Assembly (NCBI GenBank): GCA_003278925.1
Contig: QCCN01000006.1
Coordinates: forward strand, 1 to 64,000
Direction of reading: 5' to 3'
DNA length: 64,000 nucleotides
Source of the DNA: Prochlorococcus sp. AG-347-L17
Lineage (GTDB): Bacteria > Cyanobacteriota > Cyanobacteriia > PCC-6307 > Cyanobiaceae
Positions 58,107-64,000 of the stretch are shown here, piece by piece. Numbering within the stretch: position 1 is the first letter of the stretch; every line of letters begins with the position of its first letter. The notes under the pieces were generated by a model. That model was not told the origin of the DNA. It did not search any database and was given only the letters and a program-made list of their open reading frames with translations. Made by a program: the position numbers and the translations under genes.

Positions 58107-58772
58107 ATGAATTATTTAACTCATCAGTTACTAAATGCTGAAGAAATTAACTTTATAAAGAAAGAATTAGAAGAAGCAACTCAAGATTGGGAAGATGGGA
58201 AAAAAACTGCTGGTAGTCATGCGTCAATGGTAAAAAATAATTTGCAACTAAATAGAAATACTGAAGTATCAAAAAACAACGCTCAAATAATTAATAAAAA
58301 AATCCTTTCCAGCCAATTAATAAAAAGTTTTTCTTTACCTAAAAGAATACATGGAATAATGTTCACAAAATCTTCAAATCAAATGCATTATGGGAGACAT
58401 ATTGACAATCCATTCATGTCTTCTGGTAGATCAGATTTATCTTTTACCCTTTCATTAACGAATAAAGATTTTTATGAAGGAGGAGAATTAATCATTGAAA
58501 CAATGAATTCAGAAGAGAAATTTAAATTAAATTCTGGAGAGATGATAATATATCCAAGTTCTTACTTGCATTCAGTAAATGAAATAATCAGTGGCGAAAG
58601 ATTAGTATGCGTAGGCTGGATAGAAAGTTATGTTAAATCAGCTGAAGAAAGGGAATATTTATTTGATCTTGATGCCGGAGCAAGAGGACTCCTAGCAAAA
58701 TACGGCAGAACAGATGAGGTTGATTTAATTTTCAAATCCTATTCAAATTTATTAAGAATATTAGGTAATTAG
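58107..58772 (+). CDS. piuC: PiuC-type Fe(II)/2-oxoglutarate dioxygenase
   Basis: This 221-residue PKHD-type hydroxylase has the facial triad motif HYGRHIDNPFMSSGRSDL (His and Asp), the second His in YPSSYLHSVNEI, and the 2-oxoglutarate Arg in SGERLVCVGW. PiuC-type proteins are induced by low iron in bacteria and cyanobacteria. The ATG at 58107 is preferred to an upstream TTG. The divergent FutA gene, 102 bases away, supports an iron-related role. Confidence 0.92.
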   Translation: MNYLTHQLLNAEEINFIKKELEEATQDWEDGKKTAGSHASMVKNNLQLNRNTEVSKNNAQIINKKILSSQLIKSFSLPKRIHGIMFTKSSNQMHYGRHIDNPFMSSGRSDLSFTLSLTNKDFYEGGELIIETMNSEEKFKLNSGEMIIYPSSYLHSVNEIISGERLVCVGWIESYVKSAEEREYLFDLDAGARGLLAKYGRTDEVDLIFKSYSNLLRILGN

Positions 58773-58845
58773 TAGAACATTTTATACAACAAAAAGAAAA
58801 AGTTATTAGAAATATATAAGATAATTCATATACAATAATTAAAAA

Positions 58846-59073
58846 ATGCCTAGAAAAAGTTCAATTGCAATATTTATAGCTGCTACTAGTGCGCTAGCAA
58901 TCTCATCTCCTGTTAGTGGAGGAGAAAAAGATTTAGGGGGTCTTAAAGAATGGAATACAGACATGTCAATTGATGCAGAATTTCTTCTAGATGAAGATGC
59001 TCAAAAAATTGCGGATGAAGCCGCTAAATCGAGCACTTGTATCCCAGTTGGCGAAGGAGAAAACTGCTGGTGA
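58846..59073 (+). CDS. Small exported hypothetical protein
   Basis: This 75-residue protein has a signal peptide (MPRKSSIAIFIAATSALAIS, cut near VSGG) and an acidic mature part ending SSTCIPVGEGENCW with two Cys that may form a disulfide. It follows piuC by 73 bases on the same strand and may be co-regulated. No family is recognised. Confidence 0.65.
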   Translation: MPRKSSIAIFIAATSALAISSPVSGGEKDLGGLKEWNTDMSIDAEFLLDEDAQKIADEAAKSSTCIPVGEGENCW

Positions 59074-59227
59074 TTTAAAAAAGATTAAAAAAATCGATGT
59101 TTTATATAATGAAACATTGAAATATATCTAATTTTTATAGCTATTTCTAAAATTTTTGAGAAATTTAAATAATCTAATTATTGTTCAACTATTTTAGTCA
59201 AATTTCTTCAATCAATATTTTTAATAG

Positions 59228-59262
59228 GCAAAAAAAACCCCCTATAAAAGGGGCATTTTTTA
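59228..59262 (-). terminator. Terminator after the porin gene
   Basis: On the minus strand CCCC / GGGG pairs around TTTTATA, preceded by AAAAAATG and followed by TTTTTTTT. It lies just beyond the porin stop at 59275. Confidence 0.8.
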
Positions 59263-59274
59263 TTCCAAAAAAAT

Positions 59275-60534
59275 TTAGAATTTGAATGTGGTTTGTAAAA
59301 GGTAACCTGTCATGTCAGCTTCCGCATCACTGGAGTTTTTGGAAGTTCCACCAAATATTGTTGGAGTAATTGAAACTGAATCATTTACTTTATACTTATA
59401 GTAAAGTTCATACAAGAAAGGATCAACAGTTTCTCCTTCAACTTTTTGAGGCTGACCAAATGCTAAGCCAATTTTATCATCAGGATTGATTACGTCAGTC
59501 CAGTTAAGTCCAACAAAATAAGCAGTTGTATTTGAGTTTGATGATGCATCGGTTTCTGAGGTGTCATAACCAACTGAAATAGAAGGTACAGCAGTAGATG
59601 AATCTAATGGTCTCCACCAAGCTCTTAAACCATAGTTAGTACTATTACCGTCACCTGATCTTGCTTTTCCATCGGTTGTCATGAAATAAGAGTCAGTCCA
59701 GCCATTATATTTCATGTTAACTAGAGCAGAAACAGAATAATTAGACTTTGTATACCCAATTTGAGTTGCCCAACTTTGTTTAGCTTCATCAGTTAAGACA
59801 GGGTTTTTGGATGTAATGTTAGAACTAACTGCAAAACCGTTATCTGCATTATAAGCCCAACCAGCTCCTGGACTTGTACTTGCACCATAACCAGCTGCAT
59901 TACCTCCAAGAGTAAATGCCTTCAACACTGGTTCATATATTGAAGGAGTTGTGGCATGCATATAGTAGTTTTCGATCTTTGGACCGAAAGTTACAGTATG
60001 ATTGGTGTCACCAACTGGAGTTGTGTACCAAAGTTTATCAACTTTAAGGGTATCTCCATTACCGTTACCTGAACTTAGGTATGTATTGTAAACAGATTTT
60101 GTTTTAGACCAAGAAGAGTGATTACCAGTCTTAATTCTCGTATAGAGATTATCATCACCAGTAAAACTAGTATTTAAGTTCATTGTATATGTATACATGA
60201 ACTGTGTTTGACCGGTGTATGTGTCGTCATCAGTATCAACACTACCTATATCGAAAATTGCTTTACCATCTAAAACTGTTGTATCGGAAAAGCCACCAGC
60301 TTCAATTTCATTTTGTTTGACCTCTAGGCCATCAACACGACCTTTAAGGATTGCAAGATCTTCACTAACTTCGTTAATGAATGTTTTACTGTCAAGTCTT
60401 GAAGATTGATTATTGGTGCTACGAGAGTAGCTATTAATTTCTTCTAAGTTGACAACGTCAGAAGCTTGAGCAGCAATTGGAGCTAATAAGCTCGCAGATG
60501 CTCCTGCAACCAACATTTGTTGGAAGAGTTTCAT
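59275..60534 (-). CDS. Cyanobacterial outer-membrane porin
   Basis: This 419-residue protein has a signal peptide (MKLFQQMLVAGASASLLAPI, cut after AQA) and a short coiled-coil region (KTFINEVSEDLAILKGRVDG) that resembles the peptidoglycan-linking part of Som-type porins, followed by a barrel of alternating polar and aromatic strands. It ends in Phe (LLQTTFKF), as outer-membrane barrels do. It lets small solutes through the outer membrane. The full SLH domain of larger Som porins is reduced. A hairpin lies in its leader (60553-60571). Confidence 0.86.
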   Translation of the reverse strand: MKLFQQMLVAGASASLLAPIAAQASDVVNLEEINSYSRSTNNQSSRLDSKTFINEVSEDLAILKGRVDGLEVKQNEIEAGGFSDTTVLDGKAIFDIGSVDTDDDTYTGQTQFMYTYTMNLNTSFTGDDNLYTRIKTGNHSSWSKTKSVYNTYLSSGNGNGDTLKVDKLWYTTPVGDTNHTVTFGPKIENYYMHATTPSIYEPVLKAFTLGGNAAGYGASTSPGAGWAYNADNGFAVSSNITSKNPVLTDEAKQSWATQIGYTKSNYSVSALVNMKYNGWTDSYFMTTDGKARSGDGNSTNYGLRAWWRPLDSSTAVPSISVGYDTSETDASSNSNTTAYFVGLNWTDVINPDDKIGLAFGQPQKVEGETVDPFLYELYYKYKVNDSVSITPTIFGGTSKNSSDAEADMTGYLLQTTFKF

Positions 60535-60552
60535 TTTACCTCACACTAAAAA

Positions 60553-60571
60553 TACCCAATAAAAATGGGTA
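60553..60571 (-). promoter_or_regulatory. Hairpin in the porin leader
   Basis: TACCCA and TGGGTA pair around a seven-base loop, 18 bases before the porin ATG. It could influence ribosome access or RNA decay, or be a regulator-RNA target. Confidence 0.5.
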
Positions 60572-60672
60572 ACTATACTGTATCGAGCGTAACAGAAAAG
60601 GAAAGATATAAAAGTTTCATTTCGATGTAGCTTATGATACTAACAAATTTTTTCTTGTCCAAATTATATATT

Positions 60673-61542
60673 TTAATTTTTCATCAATGGAAAGTTTAGT
60701 GATTCTCTTTCATCTACCCATGATGATGCAACTTCTCTTGCTAATTTTCGAATCTTTTCAATATATTGTGCACGATCTGTAACTGAAATTACTCCTCTAG
60801 CATCAAGAAGATTAAAAGTATGACTACATTTCAGAACAAAATCAAGGGCCGGATAAGTTAATTTCTTTTCGATTAAGTTATTTGCCTCAGCTTGATAAAT
60901 TTCAAATAATTTTCTGAGATTGTCAGCACTAGATTCAGTAAAATTATAAGAGCATTGACTTTTTTCAAATTGAAGCCAAATATCGCTATATTTCAAATCT
61001 TTGTTCCAATTTAAGTTCCAGATACTTTCTTTATCCTGCAAAAACATCGCAATCCTCTCTAATCCATAAGTAATTTCAATTGGGATTGGATTACAATCTA
61101 TACCCCCACATTGTTGAAAATAAGTAAATTGAGTAACCTCCATTCCGTCCAACCAAACTTCCCAACCTACCCCCCAGGCTCCAAGTGTTGGAGACTCCCA
61201 ATTATCTTCCACAAATCTTATGTCATGATTTCTAGGATTTATTCCGAGAGATTCTAGAGATTCCAAATATATTTCCTGGATTCCATCCGGTGAAGGTTTA
61301 ATTATTACTTGATATTGAAAGTAATGTTGTGCCCTATTAGGGTTATCGCCAAAACGTCCATCTGTGGGTCTTCTACATGGCTCTGCATATGCAACGCTCC
61401 AAGGCTCTGGTCCAATAGCCCTTAAAAAAGTATGCGGATTCATAGTCCCAGCACCCTTTTCTGTATCATATGGCTGCATAATCAAACAACCTTTTTCTGA
61501 CCAAAAATTATTCAAATTTTGAATTATATCCTGAAATAACAT
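60673..61542 (-). CDS. glyQ: Glycyl-tRNA synthetase alpha subunit
   Basis: This 289-residue alpha subunit has the class II signature [40 protein letters not shown] then HYFQYQVI, and [16 protein letters not shown]. It charges tRNA-Gly with the beta subunit GlyS, whose gene is not in this window. Length is standard. Confidence 0.98.
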   Translation of the reverse strand: MLFQDIIQNLNNFWSEKGCLIMQPYDTEKGAGTMNPHTFLRAIGPEPWSVAYAEPCRRPTDGRFGDNPNRAQHYFQYQVIIKPSPDGIQEIYLESLESLGINPRNHDIRFVEDNWESPTLGAWGVGWEVWLDGMEVTQFTYFQQCGGIDCNPIPIEITYGLERIAMFLQDKESIWNLNWNKDLKYSDIWLQFEKSQCSYNFTESSADNLRKLFEIYQAEANNLIEKKLTYPALDFVLKCSHTFNLLDARGVISVTDRAQYIEKIRKLAREVASSWVDERESLNFPLMKN

Positions 61543-61697
61543 TAAATTAAAATTGAGGAAAAATTTACATCGATGCCATTAGACATAATAACAAAGCTTA
61601 AAGTAAAAAATATTTTGAAATCCAATTCCTCAAAATTATCATCCGATAAAAAGCTTTCATAAAAATAGATCCTTGATAAAAATAAATGAGGAATTAA

Positions 61698-62084
61698 TTA
61701 TGTAAAAAAATCTAATGGCAATGGTCCAAAAGTATTAGATTCATAAGCACCATCGTCATACTGACATGTTATTAAAATACCTTCTCCAAGACCATTTTCA
61801 GATCTAATAAAAACATTACTAGTTTTTTGATTAGCTTTTAAAAAAACACCTCCATCAGCATGAAGGGAACCTAGATTCCCAAATTTAATTGAGGGATATT
61901 TCTTAGAAATTGATTGTAGTGCATCAATAGCTCTATTATCACTAGGTGCCATTATGCCTATCGTTATCCAATCGGCATTAAAAATATTTGCTTTTAGTTC
62001 CTCTAAAAGTTTTTTTTCTTGACTATTACTTAATTTAGGTGCAGTTCTAAGATTATTTAAATCGACTAATTTATTTATTTCCAT
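61698..62084 (-). CDS. DUF1824 protein
   Basis: The 128-residue protein has the DUF1824 pattern, with SDNRAIDALQSISKKYPSIK in the middle, LGEGILITCQYDDGAYESNT, and the end FGPLPLDFF. The family is found in cyanobacteria and plants and has no assigned role. It lies 21 bases after the tautomerase gene on the same strand. Confidence 0.82.
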   Translation of the reverse strand: MEINKLVDLNNLRTAPKLSNSQEKKLLEELKANIFNADWITIGIMAPSDNRAIDALQSISKKYPSIKFGNLGSLHADGGVFLKANQKTSNVFIRSENGLGEGILITCQYDDGAYESNTFGPLPLDFFT

Positions 62085-62105
62085 TAGCTTTATATCTAAA
62101 AATTC

Positions 62106-62438
62106 TTAACCAAATGTTCTTCCATTCCAAGCCCACAATGAGGCTGGTACATCCTCGAAAGAAATATAAGTCCTATCTATTGGGATCCCCATTTTCTCAT
62201 ATACAAAATCTGATATTGGCTTTGCCATTTCTGAAGGATTTAGAGAACCTATTGATTTGATTTCTAAAAAGCAAGAAGGTGTTTCATCATCAAAATACAT
62301 TTGGCAATTATCATCTATTTTCGCCATAACAAAACTTCTTGATTTGTTAGTTAAAGATGAAATAAGAATTGAAATTTCTTCGAGCAATTTACTTTTATCA
62401 TTTACTTTTGCTGAAGTCGAAACATTAATATAAGGCAT
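62106..62438 (-). CDS. MIF/phenylpyruvate tautomerase-like protein
   Basis: This 110-residue protein starts MPYINVSTSAKV, where Pro2 becomes the catalytic N-terminal proline after Met removal. It contains KSRSFVMAKIDDNCQMYFDD and FEDVPASLWAWNGRTFG, matching MIF and phenylpyruvate tautomerases. It is a small trimer that shifts keto-enol forms. The natural substrate is unknown. It is followed by DUF1824. Confidence 0.88.
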   Translation of the reverse strand: MPYINVSTSAKVNDKSKLLEEISILISSLTNKSRSFVMAKIDDNCQMYFDDETPSCFLEIKSIGSLNPSEMAKPISDFVYEKMGIPIDRTYISFEDVPASLWAWNGRTFG

Positions 62439-62440
62439 CT

Positions 62441-62614
62441 CTATGCAGCAAGATAATCTTTCTTAGAATCATTCTCTAGATAAACAGTTTTATTTTTTAA
62501 ATTTCTTTTTGATGAAAGATATGCCATATCGTATGAACTTATTCCGTTTTTATAAGGATTGAAAAGAGCATTTTTGGACCTGTTTTTTTTGCTCCTCTTG
62601 AACTCAATCATCAT
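62441..62614 (-). CDS. 57-residue basic hypothetical protein
   Basis: The product begins MMIEFKRSKKNRSKNALFNP and stays basic, with SYDMAYLSSKRNLKNKTVYL. It ends two bases before the tautomerase gene on the same strand, so the two may be coupled. Either of the first two Met codons may be the start. No family is recognised. Confidence 0.55.
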   Translation of the reverse strand: MMIEFKRSKKNRSKNALFNPYKNGISSYDMAYLSSKRNLKNKTVYLENDSKKDYLAA

Positions 62615-62763
62615 TATTAAATCATTAATTAATAATTTAACTTTTTTTGAATAGATGTCTAGTTTTTTTGAGAATTTTTAATTTATTAGATGAAAATAAA
62701 TTGCTATACACAATTAGAATTTCTTTTTACTAGATTTGCTACGTAGGTTCTAAATTAGTTATT

Positions 62764-63402
62764 TTGGAAGTTTTAAATAATTATCAAAGGAAAAAACTTG
62801 ATGAGAGCAATGATGAAGAATTTTATTCTGATCCAAAATTTGTTTATCATTTAGACGCAAACTTCAGGCAAAATCTTTCAGATTTATATGAAAGAGAAAT
62901 TGATAATAATTCAACTGTCCTTGATTTAATGTCTAGTTGGGATAGTTATTTACCTAAAGGGAAAAATTATAAAAAAATAATTGGGCATGGTTTAAACAAA
63001 CAAGAACTTGAAAGAAACAAAATTTTTGATTCTTACTGGATACAAAATTTTAATTTAAGTCAAGAACTTCCTCTAGAAAAAGAAAGCGTTGATTATTGCT
63101 TGATGGTTGCCGCATGGCAATATTTACAATATCCAGAGAATTTAACGAAAGAAATTGCAAGAATATTAAACGGAAATGGTAAGATTATTATTGCTTTCTC
63201 AAACAGAGCATTTTGGCATAAAGCTCCTAACATATGGACTTCATCTACTGAAGAAGAGAGGGTTAAATATGTAAGAAAAGTATTAATCTCAAACGGATTT
63301 AATGAGCCAAAAATTATCCAAAAGTTTACTGAACCAACACTTAATATCTTTAATTTTTTAAATAAAGACCCATTTTATTGTTTAATCGCAACCAAAGAGT
63401 AA
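62764..63402 (+). CDS. SAM-dependent methyltransferase-like protein
   Basis: This 212-residue class I methyltransferase-like protein has motif I VLDLMSSWDSYLPKGKNYKK, with the usual Gly run modified, then LPLEKESVDYCLMVAAWQYL, a typical motif-IV region, and KEIARILNGNGKIIIAFSNR. The glycine loop GxGxG is not conserved, so SAM binding should be checked. It uses a TTG start. A weak hairpin follows at 63438. Confidence 0.72.
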   Translation: MEVLNNYQRKKLDESNDEEFYSDPKFVYHLDANFRQNLSDLYEREIDNNSTVLDLMSSWDSYLPKGKNYKKIIGHGLNKQELERNKIFDSYWIQNFNLSQELPLEKESVDYCLMVAAWQYLQYPENLTKEIARILNGNGKIIIAFSNRAFWHKAPNIWTSSTEEERVKYVRKVLISNGFNEPKIIQKFTEPTLNIFNFLNKDPFYCLIATKE

Positions 63403-63437
63403 TTTTTAATTGCATTGCATTACATTAAACAAAAACT

Positions 63438-63468
63438 CTATGAAAAAGTTATCAACAATTTTTCATAG
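63438..63468 (+). terminator. Weak hairpin after the methyltransferase gene
   Basis: CTATGAAAAA / TTTTTCATAG pairs around an 11-base loop with only CCATACTTTT after it. It is a poor terminator but lies in the right place. Confidence 0.45.
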
Positions 63469-63515
63469 CCATACTTTTAAATTTTTACTAATATTGGGTA
63501 GTTAAAATCAATCAT

Positions 63516-63761
63516 ATGGGTTCTAAAAGAGAAAAATATCCTGAAAAATGTCCTTGGGATCTTGGACCTAATCAACATTTAGCAAAAGAAGAGAACTGGA
63601 CTTTAAGATTAGGAGAAGCAAATGTATGCTTCAGCAAAAATAAATTAGATAATAATTATTTTCATGTAATTAGTAATGAAAATGAAGAGCAAATTCTAGC
63701 TTTTAGAGCAAGACTCTTGTATCAAAAACTACTTGATAAAGGTTTTAGATTGGTTGAATAA
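63516..63761 (+). CDS. Small hypothetical protein
   Basis: This 81-residue protein (MGSKREKYPEKCPWDLGPNQ) has two Cys and a C-terminal AFRARLLYQKLLDKGFRLVE, which recalls the last helix of DUF1651 proteins. The link is weak. It is convergent with a gene cut off at the window edge, six bases away. Confidence 0.58.
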   Translation: MGSKREKYPEKCPWDLGPNQHLAKEENWTLRLGEANVCFSKNKLDNNYFHVISNENEEQILAFRARLLYQKLLDKGFRLVE

Positions 63762-63767
63762 AAAAAA

Positions 63768-64000
63768 CTAATTTAATAAGCATAGATCCTCGAATACAAA
63801 CTTTTGTGTTTCTTCTTCTTGATTTTGGTTTAAGTATTTTATAGTCCTCGAATTTAATATCCAATAATCCTCTTTACCCATATTTATAAATTCATCCTTG
63901 TATTCCAATTTTTGAGAATTTGTCTCAAGTGTATCTGGATCAATTTGTTGACTACTATATTTTTTACTAAGGGACCCTATTCCTGTATCTAAAAATTCTT
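63768..64000 (-). CDS. Hypothetical protein, 5-prime end outside the window
   Basis: The frame is open from the window edge to a TAG at 63768-63770, giving 77 residues such as EFLDTGIGSLSKKYSSQQID and ending FVFEDLCLLN. It is acidic and without a membrane segment in this part. No family is recognised. Confidence 0.6.
   Translation of the reverse strand, partial: EFLDTGIGSLSKKYSSQQIDPDTLETNSQKLEYKDEFINMGKEDYWILNSRTIKYLNQNQEEETQKFVFEDLCLLN

Noticed and set aside
1..64000. CRISPR arrays, transposases, integrases, toxin-antitoxin or restriction genes
   Set aside because: No regular spaced repeats and no proteins with these signatures were found; mobility is inferred only from tRNA scars.

Overview
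The window looks like part of a Prochlorococcus chromosome, probably from a high-light-adapted clade. The sequence is very AT-rich and intergenic spacers are short. It carries cyanobacterial photosynthesis genes (psbD/psbC with the usual overlap, ycf4, ycf39, petM), the NADPH-thioredoxin reductase/thioredoxin fusion, at least five high-light-inducible (Hli) genes, and many tiny proteins of families typical of marine picocyanobacteria (DUF1651, DUF3764, DUF3721, DUF2839, DUF3303). The clade assignment is inference from composition and gene content. No rRNA, transposase, integrase, IS element or CRISPR array was seen.

Layout. 0-3.8 kb: an IscA-like protein, an exported barrel-like protein, and a glycosyltransferase/sulfotransferase pair for surface polymer decoration. 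3.8-6.5 kb: a turnover zone with two decayed tRNA-Pro 3-prime ends in direct orientation, frameshifted genes and a first hli gene. 6.6-8.4 kb: an RluF-like pseudouridine synthase, a DUF1651 protein and a SRAP protein. 8.6-19.9 kb: a dense field of 30-140 residue proteins, a strong structured-RNA candidate (10.1-10.26 kb), and a divergent cluster of small photosystem-like membrane proteins, including a PsbF-like protein without the heme histidine. 20-23.9 kb: a sodium symporter, SelO and a cupin. 24-29.7 kb: more small proteins, a glutamine amidotransferase and a four-gene hli locus. 29.7-54.2 kb: mostly core genes: ychF, an HlyD-like adaptor, polA, cysS, dxr, the pnt transhydrogenase operon, ntrC, infA, ycf39-petM, ilvN, a cyclophilin, ycf4, psbD-psbC, maf, cobQ and a ferredoxin. 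54.2-64 kb: a rhomboid protease, tRNA-Ser(CGA), a divergent futA/piuC iron pair, a porin, glyQ, a DUF1824 protein, a tautomerase, a methyltransferase and a gene cut by the window edge.

How it fits together. Ycf39 with Hli proteins is known to act in D1/chlorophyll assembly, and here it sits with petM, ycf4 and psbDC, so one theme is building and protecting the photosystems. Pnt, NTRC and two ferredoxin-like proteins concern NADPH and redox supply. FutA and PiuC concern iron. The left half is accessory-like: short genes on both strands, duplicated small-protein families, pseudogenes and tRNA scars. The best candidates for something undescribed are the structured RNA ending at 10263, a 5-prime module shared by two otherwise different small genes (4.4 and 56.6 kb), and the PsbF-like cluster at 16.8-18 kb.
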